Source: Mitsuaria sp. WAJ17
GTDB taxonomy: Bacteria > Pseudomonadota > Gammaproteobacteria > Burkholderiales > Burkholderiaceae_C
NCBI RefSeq assembly: GCF_014174515.1
Contig: NZ_JACJUG010000006.1
Coordinates: 124,001 to 188,000, forward strand
Direction: 5' to 3'
DNA length: 64,000 nt
Shown here: piece after piece, positions 53,734 to 62,776 of the stretch
Layout: every line of letters starts with the position of its first letter
How positions within the stretch are numbered: position 1 is the stretch's first letter
Translations under genes and position numbers: made by a program
The notes under the pieces: generated by a model
What the model saw: only the letters and a program-made list of their open reading frames with translations
What the model was told of the DNA's origin: nothing
Database searches by the model: none

Positions 53734-54912
53734 TCAGATCAGCTCGACGCCCACGGCCGTGGCCTCGCCACCGCCGATGCACAGCGAAGCCACGCCGCGC
53801 TTCAGGCCGCGGTGCTTCAGCGCGCCCAGCAGGGTCACGAGGATGCGGGCCCCCGAGGCGCCGATGGGGTGGCCCAGGGCCACGGCACCGCCGTTGACGT
53901 TGACGATCTCGTGCGGCAGCTTGAACTCGGCCATGGCGGCCATGGTCACGGCGGCGAAGGCCTCGTTCACTTCCCAGAGGTCCACGCTCTTGGCGTCCCA
54001 GCCGTTCTTGGCCAGCAGCTTCTGGATGGCGCCGACCGGGGCCGTCGTGAACCATTCGGGCGCATTGGCATGCACGGCCGTGCCCACGATGCGGGCGACG
54101 GGCGTCAGGCCCATCTTGGCGGCGGTGCTCTCGCGCATCAGCACCAGGGCGGCGGCGCCGTCGGAGATGCTGGAGGAGGTGGCGGCGGTGATGGTGCCGT
54201 CCTTCTTGAAGGCGGGCTTCAGGCCGGGGATCTTGTCCAGCTTGGCCTTGAAGGGCTGCTCGTCGCGGCTGATGACCACGTCACCGGCCTTGCCGGCCAG
54301 GGTCACGGGGGCCATTTCCCAGGCGAAGCTGCCGTCCTCGTTGGCCTTCTTGGAGCGCTCGGTGGAGGCGATGGCGAACTGGTCCTGGGCCTCGCGGCTG
54401 AAGGCGTACTTGCTGACGCACTGCTCGGCGAACACGCCCATGGCCTTGCCGCGCTCGTAGGCGTCTTCCAGGCCGTCCAGGGCCATGTGGTCGTACATCT
54501 GCGTGGCACCGTACTTCACGCCCTTGCGCGCGAACATCAGGTGAGGGGCATTGGTCATGGATTCCATGCCGCCGGCGATGAGGATGTCGGCGCTCTCGGC
54601 CTTCAGCGTGTCGTGCGCGAACATGACGGCGCGCATGCCGGCGCCGCACATCTTGGACAGGGTCACGGCACCGACGGACTGCGGCAGGCCGGCCTTCAGC
54701 ACGGCCTGGCGGGCGGGGGCCTGGCCCTGGCCGGCCATCAGGCAGTTGCCCATGAAGGCTTCCTGGATGGCATCGGCGGGCACGCCGGCGCGCTCCACGG
54801 CCGCCTTGATGGCCACGGCGCCCAGCTCCCAGCCGGCGAGGTTGGAGAAGTCACCCAGCAGCCCACCGATGGGCGTGCGGGCGGCGGAGACGATGACGAT
54901 GGAGTCGGACAT
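53734..54912 (-). CDS. Acetyl-CoA C-acetyltransferase (thiolase)
   Basis: 392 residues. It condenses two acetyl-CoA, or in reverse cleaves acetoacetyl-CoA, the last step of leucine and beta-oxidation chains. Active-site C89 lies in LSKMCGAGMRAVM, the His in GGAVALGHPIGASG and the second Cys in CIGGGEATA. N-terminus IVIVSAARTPIGGLLGDFSN is typical. RBS AGGAGA precedes the start. It lies 29 bases downstream of aceK on the same strand. Confidence 0.95.
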   Translation of the reverse strand: MSDSIVIVSAARTPIGGLLGDFSNLAGWELGAVAIKAAVERAGVPADAIQEAFMGNCLMAGQGQAPARQAVLKAGLPQSVGAVTLSKMCGAGMRAVMFAHDTLKAESADILIAGGMESMTNAPHLMFARKGVKYGATQMYDHMALDGLEDAYERGKAMGVFAEQCVSKYAFSREAQDQFAIASTERSKKANEDGSFAWEMAPVTLAGKAGDVVISRDEQPFKAKLDKIPGLKPAFKKDGTITAATSSSISDGAAALVLMRESTAAKMGLTPVARIVGTAVHANAPEWFTTAPVGAIQKLLAKNGWDAKSVDLWEVNEAFAAVTMAAMAEFKLPHEIVNVNGGAVALGHPIGASGARILVTLLGALKHRGLKRGVASLCIGGGEATAVGVELI

Positions 54913-54941
54913 GAAGGCTCTCCTGGAATGGACTCAATGAG

Positions 54942-56753
54942 TTATTGAATGGGCAGCTCGCGGTCCAGCGGTTCAGCCGGCGTGGCCAGGATCGCTGCGT
55001 TCGTGGGCTGGGCGTGGAAGCGCTTGTGCGCATCGTAGGGAAAGACGTCGTGCACGTGCCCGGCAAGGATGCGTTCCTTGTGGCCCTGCCAGAATTCGGC
55101 ATCGAGCAGGTCGGCGTGGTGGCGCATGAAGAGCTCGCGCACGCCGGGATGGCCCAGCAGGAAAGGACCGAAGGTCTCGGGGAAGACGTCGCGCGGGCCG
55201 ACGGCATACCAGACCTCGCCGGACAACTCCTCCTCCTCCGTGCGCGGCGTAGGCACCTTGCGGAAGCTGCAGTCGGTCAGGTATTCGATCTCGTCGTAGT
55301 CGTAGAACACCACCTTGCCGTGGCGGGTCACGCCGAAGTTCTTCCAGAGCATGTCGCCGGGGAAGATGTTGGCGGCCACCAGATCCTTGATGGCGTTGCC
55401 GTACTCGACCACGGCATGCTCCAGCTGCGCAGGCGTGGCCTCCTGGATGTAGATGTTCAGCGGCACCATGCGGCGCTCGATGTAGACGTGCTTGAGGATG
55501 AGGTCGTCGCCCTTCTCCTCGACAAGGCTGGGGCAGAACGTCTTGAGCTCGCGGATCAGCTCTTCCTCGAAGCGGTAGCGCGGGAAGGCGACGTTGCTGT
55601 ACTCCAGGGTATCGGCCATGCGTCCCACGCGGTCGTGCTGCTTCACGAGCAGGTACTTGCTCTGGATGAGCTCGCGCGTGGTCTCCTTCTGCGGCGGGAA
55701 GTAGTCCTTGATCAGCTTGAAGACGAAGGGGTAGCTGGGCAGGTCGAAGACCAGCATCACCATGCCCTTGATGCCGGGGGCGATGCGGAACTTGTCGCTG
55801 GAGTGGCGCAGGTGGTTGAGGAAGTCGCGGTAGAACAGGTTCTTGCCGTGCTTCTGCAGGCCGATGGCGCTGTAGAGTTCCGCCCTCGGCTTGCGTGGCA
55901 TCAGGGAGCGCAGGAACTGCACGTAGGCGCTGGGCACCTCCATGTCGACCATGAAGTAGGCGCGGGCAAAGCTGAAGAGCATCAGCAGGTCGTCCTCGCC
56001 GAAAAGGGCCGCATCAATCTCCAGCAAGCCGCGCCCGTTGTGCAGGATGGGCAGCGCGAAGGGCGTCTCCGTGAAGCCGTTGATGATCTTGCCGACCAGG
56101 TAGGCGCCCTTGTTCCGGTAGAACAGGCTGGACAGCACCTGGATCTGGAAATTGGTACGCCAGCGGAAGAGGCCCAGCTCGCGCTGCACGGCGCCCAGCA
56201 CGTGGTCGATGTCGCGGCCCAGGTCCTCGAAGTCTCGCGCCAGCTGGAAGTTGTGGACGATGCGGATCATCGTCTCCCGCAGCGTCTCGCGCGTGGGGTA
56301 GTAGCAGCGGAAGGTGGGCGTGGCGGCAGGCTCCTCGTTCTCGATGTATTCGGTCGAGACGGCGGGCCGCACGAAGATGAAGTCGTTGTGGAAGTAGGCG
56401 TGGTGCAGGATGCGCGTGCAGGCCGAGTTGAAGAAGGTCTCGGCCAGTTCCGGCTGCAGGTGGTTGGTCAGCAGCCCGATGTAGTGCAGCTTGACCTGCT
56501 GCCAAACGGCCATGGGCAGACGACTGACCTGGAACTGCTTCTCGAGCAGTTCCACGCCCTCGTCCACCCGCTTGTCATAGAACTCGATGCGCTGCGCCTG
56601 CGCCCGCTGCTGCCCATGCCAGTCCGCCCGCTCGAAGCGATGCTTGGCCTCGGCCGAGGTGGCACGGAAGAGCCGGTAGTGCTTGTTGAAGCCGCCCAGC
56701 AGGGCCTGCGCGATCTGGTGGGCGCGAGAGTCGGTGAGCTGCTGGGGAAACAT
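54942..56753 (-). CDS. aceK: Isocitrate dehydrogenase kinase/phosphatase AceK
   Basis: 603 residues, within the usual 570-600. It phosphorylates isocitrate dehydrogenase to send isocitrate through the glyoxylate shunt. Hallmark regions: [36 protein letters not shown] and the kinase segment [35 protein letters not shown], with catalytic-lobe block [35 protein letters not shown]. Isocitrate lyase and malate synthase are absent here. It lies between carbonic anhydrase (31 bases) and thiolase (29 bases) on the same strand. Confidence 0.97.
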   Translation of the reverse strand: MFPQQLTDSRAHQIAQALLGGFNKHYRLFRATSAEAKHRFERADWHGQQRAQAQRIEFYDKRVDEGVELLEKQFQVSRLPMAVWQQVKLHYIGLLTNHLQPELAETFFNSACTRILHHAYFHNDFIFVRPAVSTEYIENEEPAATPTFRCYYPTRETLRETMIRIVHNFQLARDFEDLGRDIDHVLGAVQRELGLFRWRTNFQIQVLSSLFYRNKGAYLVGKIINGFTETPFALPILHNGRGLLEIDAALFGEDDLLMLFSFARAYFMVDMEVPSAYVQFLRSLMPRKPRAELYSAIGLQKHGKNLFYRDFLNHLRHSSDKFRIAPGIKGMVMLVFDLPSYPFVFKLIKDYFPPQKETTRELIQSKYLLVKQHDRVGRMADTLEYSNVAFPRYRFEEELIRELKTFCPSLVEEKGDDLILKHVYIERRMVPLNIYIQEATPAQLEHAVVEYGNAIKDLVAANIFPGDMLWKNFGVTRHGKVVFYDYDEIEYLTDCSFRKVPTPRTEEEELSGEVWYAVGPRDVFPETFGPFLLGHPGVRELFMRHHADLLDAEFWQGHKERILAGHVHDVFPYDAHKRFHAQPTNAAILATPAEPLDRELPIQ

Positions 56754-56784
56754 GGCGGGCGTGCGAGGGGCTGCGGAAAAGCGC

Positions 56785-57456
56785 TCAGCTTACGCGGGCC
56801 GCTTCGTAGCGCTTCTTGACCGCGCTCAAGGCCTGCTGGAAGGCCGGGGCCAGCTGCTCGGGAGCGCCCACGGTGATGCGCAGATCCTCCAGCAGTCCAT
56901 TGTGCAAGCCGTAGACCCAGCCGTGCACCACGATCTCCTGGCCACGCGCCCAGGCGTCCTGCAAGACGGTGGTCTGGCAGGCATTGCGGGCCTGCTCCAG
57001 CACATTGAGTTCGCACAGGGCGTTGACGCGCTGGCGCTCGTCCAGGGTCTCCAGCCACTCCATGTGGTGGTTGCGCACGTCCTGGACATGGCGCAGCCAG
57101 TTATCGACCAGGCCCACGCGCTGATCCAGCAACGCGGCCTTGACGCCGCCGCAGTTGGAGTGGCCCACCACGATGACGTGCTTGACCTTCAGCGCGTCCA
57201 CCGCAAACTGCATGACCGAGAGGCAGTTGAGATCCGAGTGCACCACGACGTTCGCCACGTTGCGATGCACGAAGAGCTCGCCAGGCAGCAGGTTGACCAG
57301 CTCATTGGCCGGCACGCGGCTGTCGGCACAGCCGATCCAGAGGTACTCAGGCGTCTGCTGCTTCAGAAGGCGGGAGAAGAAGCCGGGTTCGCGCGACTCG
57401 GTGTCGGAGGCCCAGCGCTTGTTGCTGTCCAGCAGTTCTTGCAGTTCGGTGCTCAT
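56785..57456 (-). CDS. can: Beta-class carbonic anhydrase
   Basis: 223 residues from ATG 57456; an upstream start at 57504 is less likely. It interconverts CO2 and bicarbonate. Zinc and catalytic residues C43, D45, R47 (GCADSRV) and H99/C102 (GHSNCGG) are present. In this cluster the likely job is to supply bicarbonate to a biotin-dependent carboxylase such as methylcrotonyl-CoA carboxylase, whose genes are not in the window. It is 90 bases downstream of ivd and 31 bases upstream of aceK. Confidence 0.95.
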   Translation of the reverse strand: MSTELQELLDSNKRWASDTESREPGFFSRLLKQQTPEYLWIGCADSRVPANELVNLLPGELFVHRNVANVVVHSDLNCLSVMQFAVDALKVKHVIVVGHSNCGGVKAALLDQRVGLVDNWLRHVQDVRNHHMEWLETLDERQRVNALCELNVLEQARNACQTTVLQDAWARGQEIVVHGWVYGLHNGLLEDLRITVGAPEQLAPAFQQALSAVKKRYEAARVS

Positions 57457-57546
57457 GGCTGCATTGTCGAATCGTGGGGCGGAGCAGCCCTGCCCGTTGG
57501 GCAAGGCTGACTTCGTTCCGGGGGCTTGTCAGCCCCCGGCGCGGCT

Positions 57547-58725
57547 TCACATCGTCTCGGCAAACAGCTCGCGACCAATCAGCATGCGGCGGATTTCCGA
57601 GGTGCCGGCGCCGATCTCGTACAGCTTGGCATCGCGCCACAGGCGGCCCAGCGGGTACTCGTTGATGTAGCCGTTGCCACCGAAGATCTGCACGCCCTCG
57701 CCCGCCATCCAGGTGGCCTTCTCGGCGGTCCAGAGGATCACCGAGGCGCAGTCCTTGCGGACCTGGCGCACGTGGTCCGTGCCCAGCATGTCCAGGTTCT
57801 TGGCCACGGTGTAGGCAAAGGAGCGGGCGGCCTGCAGCACGGTGTACATGTCGGCGACCTTGCCCTGGATGAGCTGGAACTCGCCGATGCTCTGGCCGAA
57901 CTGCTTGCGGTCGTGGATGTACGGGATCACGTTGTCCATCACGGACTGCATGATGCCCAGGGGGCCGCCGGTCAGCACGGCGCGCTCGTAGTCAAGGCCA
58001 GACATCAGCACCCGGGCGCCGCTGTTGACGGCACCCAGCACGTTCTCGGCCGGCACCTCCACGTTCTCGAAGACCAGCTCGCCGGTGTGGCTGCCGCGCA
58101 TGCCCAGCTTGTCCAGCTTCTGGGCGATGGAGAAGCCCTTCATGCCCTTCTCGATCAGGAAGGCCGTGACGCCGCGGGCACCCAGCTCGGGCTCGGTCTT
58201 GGCGTAGACCACCAGCGTGTCGGCGTCGGGGCCGTTGGTGATCCACATCTTGGTGCCATTGAGCAGGTAGTAGCCGCCCTTGTCCTCCGCCTTGAGCTTC
58301 ATGCTGATGACGTCGGAGCCGGCGCCCGGCTCGCTCATGGCCAGCGCGCCCACGTGCTCACCGCTGATCAGTTTGGGCAGGTACTTCTGCTTCTGGGCCT
58401 CGTTGCCGTTGCGGTTGATCTGGTTGACGCACAGATTGCTGTGCGCGCCATAAGACAGGCCCACCGAAGCGCTGGCACGGCTGATCTCCTCCATCGCGAC
58501 CATATGGGCCAGGTAGCCCATATTGGCGCCGCCGTATTGTTCCGGCACGGTGATGCCCAGCACGCCCAGTTCGCCCATCTTGCGCCACAGGTCCATGGGG
58601 AACTGGTCCTTGTGGTCAATCTCGGCGGCTCGCGGGGCGATCTCGGCCTGCGCAAAGTCGCGCACGGCGTCGCGCAGCGCGTCGATGTCTTCACCAAGTT
58701 GGAAATTCAGGCCGGGCAGGTTCAT
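57547..58725 (-). CDS. Isovaleryl-CoA dehydrogenase
   Basis: 392-residue FAD enzyme of leucine breakdown. The isovaleryl-CoA-specific catalytic Glu lies in the helix motif [18 protein letters not shown], unlike other acyl-CoA dehydrogenases that use a C-terminal Glu. N-terminus [31 protein letters not shown] and C-terminal [35 protein letters not shown] are typical. RBS CGGAGAC. First gene of a same-strand run (ivd, can, aceK, thiolase, SDR, acyl-CoA dehydrogenase, isomerase). A perfect palindrome resembling a LiuR site lies 96 bases upstream. Confidence 0.95.
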   Translation of the reverse strand: MNLPGLNFQLGEDIDALRDAVRDFAQAEIAPRAAEIDHKDQFPMDLWRKMGELGVLGITVPEQYGGANMGYLAHMVAMEEISRASASVGLSYGAHSNLCVNQINRNGNEAQKQKYLPKLISGEHVGALAMSEPGAGSDVISMKLKAEDKGGYYLLNGTKMWITNGPDADTLVVYAKTEPELGARGVTAFLIEKGMKGFSIAQKLDKLGMRGSHTGELVFENVEVPAENVLGAVNSGARVLMSGLDYERAVLTGGPLGIMQSVMDNVIPYIHDRKQFGQSIGEFQLIQGKVADMYTVLQAARSFAYTVAKNLDMLGTDHVRQVRKDCASVILWTAEKATWMAGEGVQIFGGNGYINEYPLGRLWRDAKLYEIGAGTSEIRRMLIGRELFAETM

Positions 58726-58820
58726 CTCAGTCTCCGAGGCAAGTTGTCGAACGCCTGCGCGCCAGGCTACAGGGCGCGTCCAGGCCGGCGCCCAGCATCA
58801 TCGGCGCCGGGAGCCAATTT

Positions 58821-58836
58821 ACGTTTACGTAAACGT
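58821..58836 (-). promoter_or_regulatory. LiuR-like palindrome upstream of isovaleryl-CoA dehydrogenase
   Basis: ACGTTTACGTAAACGT, a perfect 16-bp palindrome (58821-58836), flanked by AATTT and CAATT. It resembles the sites reported for LiuR, the MerR-type regulator of leucine/isovalerate catabolism in proteobacteria; recall of that consensus is approximate. It lies about 96 bases before the ivd start. Confidence 0.7.
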
Positions 58837-58983
58837 CAATTCTAGCCGGGCTGTGCATTTCGTCGCAGCCCTGACGATGCAACCGTTCTCAATATTTCAA
58901 GCAAGTACGAAAGTAGCTCACACTTATTCGACCGCTCGGTAGAACGCCGCACTCGATGGCAAGAAGCGGACAGGAGACGAGAC

Positions 58984-60549
58984 ATGCTGAACCAATGGTC
59001 TTTCCGGCGTCGCATCGCCCTGCTCACCCTCAGCGCCATGCTGGGTGTGTTGGTGCTGCTGGCACTCACCACCTACCAGACCTATCTGGAGATCAAGGGC
59101 AGCCGCCGCGAGATGCTGCAGACCGCGGTGCAGTCCATCCATCAGATCGTCGATAACTACCGCCAGCAGGCTGCCAGCGGCAAGATGAGCCAGGAAGCCG
59201 CTCAGGCCATTGCCCGGGAGGTAATCCGCAGCGGCCGCTACGGCGGCGCCGACGGCAAGACCGAGTACTTCTACGCCTGGACCCTGGACGGCGTCAGCGT
59301 GATGCACCCCCTCAAGCCGGACTGGGTCGGCCAGAACATGGTGGGCAAGGTCAAGGACGGCGCCGGCAACGACATCATCCAGCAGCTGATGGACGGCATT
59401 CGGTCCAGCCGCGACGGCCGTGCCTACGTGCTGACCCACTTCCCCCGCCCCGGCAAGACTGCGCCGGTGCCCAAGCTCCAGCTGGTGATGGCGATCCCGG
59501 AATGGAACTGGATGGTCGGCTCCGGCCTCTACCTGGACGACGTCACGGCCCAGGTCTGGGACGCAGCCCTGGGCCGCCTGGGGCTGGGCGTGCTGGTCCT
59601 GGCCGGCGTCGGCCTTGTCGGCTGGACCATCACCCGCAGCGTGCTGCAGCAGCTGGGCGGCGAGCCCAGCGTGGCCATCGCCGCCATGCGAGCCGTGGCG
59701 GAGGGCGACCTGCGCATCACCCCGGGAACGGCCGCCGACGCCAGCCTGATCGGCCAGATGCAGGACATGGTGCAGGCGCTCAATCGCACCATGGCCCAGT
59801 TGCGCGCCGCGGGCGACTCCATCAACACGGCGGCGGGCGAGATTGCCCAGGGCAACCACGATCTCTCCGCCCGCACCGAGCAGACAGCCTCCAACCTGGA
59901 GCAGACCGCCAGCTCCATGGAGGAGATGAACGGCGCCGTCAGCCAGTCCGCCGACACGGCGCGCCAGGCCAACCAACTGGCCGTCTCGGCCGCGCAGGCC
60001 GCCCAGCGCGGGGGCCTGGTGGTGGACCAGGTGACGCAGAGCATGCAGCGCATCACCGACAGCTCACGCAAGATCGGCGACATCATCGGCGTGATCGACG
60101 GCATCGCCTTCCAGACCAATATCCTGGCGCTGAACGCCGCCGTGGAAGCCGCCCGCGCGGGCGAGCAGGGCCGTGGCTTCGCGGTGGTCGCAGGCGAGGT
60201 GCGCTCCCTGGCGCAGCGCAGCGCCGAGGCCGCACGCGAGATCAAGACCCTCATCGGCACCTCCATGGGCAATGTCGAGCAGGGTGCGGAGCTGGTGCAG
60301 CAGACCGGGCAGGCCATGCAGGACATCACGGCCAGCGTCAGCCGCGTCTCCGACCTGATCGGTGAGATCGCCGCGGCCTCCGCCGAACAGCGCGACGGCA
60401 TCCAGCAGGTCAATCAGGCGGTCGCCCAACTGGACCAGATGACGCAGCAGAACGCCGCGCTGGTCGAGGAGTCGGCGGCGGCGGCGCAGTCCATGCGAGA
60501 GCAGGCGCACCAGCTGTCCGAGTCGATCGCATCCTTCCGGCTGGACTGA
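58984..60549 (+). CDS. Methyl-accepting chemotaxis protein with sCache sensor
   Basis: 521-residue chemoreceptor with RBS AGGAGA at nine bases. Transmembrane helices at about 11-32 and 190-212. The periplasmic part is a single-Cache (sCache_2) domain: [28 protein letters not shown], and [25 protein letters not shown] follows, then the signalling hairpin [27 protein letters not shown]. sCache_2 domains often sense small carboxylates; the ligand here is unknown. Directly downstream lies an Aer-like receptor on the same strand. Confidence 0.94.
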   Translation: MLNQWSFRRRIALLTLSAMLGVLVLLALTTYQTYLEIKGSRREMLQTAVQSIHQIVDNYRQQAASGKMSQEAAQAIAREVIRSGRYGGADGKTEYFYAWTLDGVSVMHPLKPDWVGQNMVGKVKDGAGNDIIQQLMDGIRSSRDGRAYVLTHFPRPGKTAPVPKLQLVMAIPEWNWMVGSGLYLDDVTAQVWDAALGRLGLGVLVLAGVGLVGWTITRSVLQQLGGEPSVAIAAMRAVAEGDLRITPGTAADASLIGQMQDMVQALNRTMAQLRAAGDSINTAAGEIAQGNHDLSARTEQTASNLEQTASSMEEMNGAVSQSADTARQANQLAVSAAQAAQRGGLVVDQVTQSMQRITDSSRKIGDIIGVIDGIAFQTNILALNAAVEAARAGEQGRGFAVVAGEVRSLAQRSAEAAREIKTLIGTSMGNVEQGAELVQQTGQAMQDITASVSRVSDLIGEIAAASAEQRDGIQQVNQAVAQLDQMTQQNAALVEESAAAAQSMREQAHQLSESIASFRLD

Positions 60550-60708
60550 GTCAGGCCACCCGCCGGGCATGCCCCGGCGCCGGCCGGCCAAGCGTGACCT
60601 GCGCCACAGCACGGCGCGGCGTGGCCTCGACAGGGCCCGGGAAACTTGCACCAGATCATGGAGTGCGCGCAGGGCGCTGCCTAGCATGGGGCCTTCCAAG
60701 GAAGTCCC

Positions 60709-62253
60709 ATGCGCCAGAACCTGCCTGTCACGCAGCAAGCCCACGAGATCCCGCACGATGCCACCCTGATGTCGGTGACGGACCCCCAGGGACGCATCAC
60801 CTACGCCAACGCCGCCTTCAGCGAGGCCAGCGGGTTCCGCATCGAAGAGTTGCTGGGCCAGCCCCACAACCTGGTCCGCCACCCCGACATGCCCCCCGAG
60901 GCCTTCGACGACCTCTGGCGCAGCCTCAAGGCAGGCCAGGCCTGGACGGGCATCGTCAAGAACCGCCGCAAGAACGGCGACCACTACTGGGTCAAGGCCA
61001 ATGTCACGCCCCTGCATCGCGAGGGGCGGCTGCTGGGCTATGTGTCGGTTCGCACCCGGCCGCAGGCGGGCGAGGTACAGGCTGCCGAGCAGCTCTACGG
61101 CGCGCTGCGCAAGGGCGGCGCCAAGACGCCGCGCCTGCACCAGGGCTGGGTGCTGCCGCGCGCGCGCCTCAGCCCCGCGGCCCTGGCCCATACCCTGCCC
61201 TGGCGTGCCCGCTGCACCCTGCCCTTGGCCCTGCTGTGGCTGGGCAGCCTCGCAGGGGCCGCGCTGGCCGGCCTGGGCGGCCCGGCCCTGCTGATGCTGG
61301 CCCTGGGCAGCGGCCTGATGACCGTTCTGGCCCTGGCCTGGCAGGAGTGGCAGCTGGTTCGCCCCGTGCTGCGGCTCAATGAGCACGTCCAGGCCCTGGC
61401 CTCCGGACGGATCGAGGAAGTCCGCCAGCCCGCGCGCAGCGATGCCCTGGGCAAGGCCCTGCGCGCACTCAACCAGGTCGGCTTGAACCTGAAGGCCCTG
61501 AGCGGCGACGTCCAGCACCAGACCCTAGGCATGGATGCGGCGAGCCACGAGATGCGCCTGGGCCACCAGGACCTGCATGCGCGCACCGAAGAGGCCGCCG
61601 CCCAGTTGCAGCAGACAGCCGCCTCCATGGACCAGCTGAGCGCCGCGGTCAGCGCCAACGCGGCCTCCGCGGCGCGGGCGGCCCAGCTGATCGCCGAGGC
61701 CCGCGAGAACGCTCGGCTGGGCGGCGAGCAGATGGACACCATGGTGAAGACCATGAACGGCATCAGCGAATCCAGCCGGCGCATCGCACCCATCATCGGC
61801 CTGATCGACAGCATCGCCTTCCAGACCAATATCCTGGCCCTCAACGCCGCCGTCGAGGCTGCCCGCGCTGGCGAGCAGGGCCGCGGCTTCGCGGTCGTGG
61901 CCAGCGAGGTGCGGGTGCTGGCCCAGCGCGCGGGCGAGGCGGCCCGAGAGATTCGCAGCATGATCGCGAGCAGCACCGAGCAGGTCAGTGCCGGTGCCCA
62001 TGTAGTCACCGAGGCCGGTCAGACCATGCAGGGCATCGTCGAGGAAGTGAAGGACCTCGCGGCCCTGATCGCCGGCATCAGCCTCTCCACACGGGAGCAA
62101 GCGCAGGGCCTGGCCCAGATCAGCCAGGCCGTGGCCCAGCTGGACCACATGACGGGCCAGAACGCGGACCTGGTGCAGCAGTCGGTGACGGCCTCGGGCG
62201 AGCTGAAGGAGCGCACCGAGCGGCTCAGCGCCGCAGCGCGCGTGTTCTGCTGA
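60709..62253 (+). CDS. PAS-containing chemoreceptor, Aer-like
   Basis: 514 residues. N-terminal PAS domain (DATLMSVTDPQGRITYANAAFSEASGFRIEELLGQPHNLVRHPDMPPEAFDDLW, about residues 15-115) with the Aer-type NLVRHPDMP FAD-site motif, so it probably senses redox or oxygen through FAD. Two adjacent membrane helices near 165-210 anchor it with both ends in the cytoplasm, then a HAMP-like segment and the signalling tip [24 protein letters not shown]. Energy taxis is inferred. It starts 159 bases after the sCache receptor. Confidence 0.92.
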   Translation: MRQNLPVTQQAHEIPHDATLMSVTDPQGRITYANAAFSEASGFRIEELLGQPHNLVRHPDMPPEAFDDLWRSLKAGQAWTGIVKNRRKNGDHYWVKANVTPLHREGRLLGYVSVRTRPQAGEVQAAEQLYGALRKGGAKTPRLHQGWVLPRARLSPAALAHTLPWRARCTLPLALLWLGSLAGAALAGLGGPALLMLALGSGLMTVLALAWQEWQLVRPVLRLNEHVQALASGRIEEVRQPARSDALGKALRALNQVGLNLKALSGDVQHQTLGMDAASHEMRLGHQDLHARTEEAAAQLQQTAASMDQLSAAVSANAASAARAAQLIAEARENARLGGEQMDTMVKTMNGISESSRRIAPIIGLIDSIAFQTNILALNAAVEAARAGEQGRGFAVVASEVRVLAQRAGEAAREIRSMIASSTEQVSAGAHVVTEAGQTMQGIVEEVKDLAALIAGISLSTREQAQGLAQISQAVAQLDHMTGQNADLVQQSVTASGELKERTERLSAAARVFC

Positions 62254-62259
62254 AGAGCA

Positions 62260-62278
62260 AGCGCGCCCGCCGCGCGCT
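62260..62278. terminator. GC-rich hairpin between Aer-like gene and DUF1854 gene
   Basis: 7-bp stem AGCGCGC (62260-62266) / GCGCGCT (62272-62278) around CCGCC, placed in the 35-base gap between convergent stops. No T-tract, so termination is only possible. Confidence 0.4.
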
Positions 62279-62288
62279 CAGAGCCTGA

Positions 62289-62759
62289 TCAGAGAAAGCG
62301 CTCCAGCAGCTTGCGCGAATGCCGGTCCAGTGCGAAGCGGTCCGGCACCAGGAACTGCAGGCCGTGGCTGCTGGTGACCAGCAGCTTGCCCTCGCCCAGG
62401 CGGCGGATGTCCTCTTCGGTCTTGAGGATGAACTGGGCCTCGCCGCGCTCGGTCTTCACCGTCCACTGGCTGGGCGTGGAGAAGGTGCTCACGGCCAGCA
62501 GGGCCTGCACCGTGGGCATGAATTCGCGCACCTCGAATTCAGCCTCCAGCAGCGCGCGGTCGGCGCTCGGCAGGGCCGAGAGGTGCGGGATCCAGGCCAG
62601 CTCGTGGCCGTCCTGCCCCACGAGGGAGATGCCCTCGTCGGGCGCAGAGATGGGGTGGGCGCGCACGGGCGTCACGCTGCCGTGGAACTGGCCCTCGGTG
62701 TCAATCAGGTCGATGCGGCCGAAGGCATTGCGCGAGAGGCGCTGGTAGGGGGTCGTCAT
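62289..62759 (-). CDS. DUF1854 protein, cyanophycin-associated family
   Basis: 156 residues, no signal peptide. The opening LSRNAFGRIDLIDTEGQFHGSVTPVRAHPISAPDEGISLVGQDGHELAWI is typical of DUF1854. This family is annotated in some databases as associated with cyanophycin metabolism and next to an ABC exporter; here such an ABC gene lies 17 bases upstream in the transcript. Function is not known. Treat the cyanophycin link as a hypothesis. Confidence 0.8.
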   Translation of the reverse strand: MTTPYQRLSRNAFGRIDLIDTEGQFHGSVTPVRAHPISAPDEGISLVGQDGHELAWIPHLSALPSADRALLEAEFEVREFMPTVQALLAVSTFSTPSQWTVKTERGEAQFILKTEEDIRRLGEGKLLVTSSHGLQFLVPDRFALDRHSRKLLERFL

Positions 62760-62776
62760 GGGGGGCTCTCTGCGGC

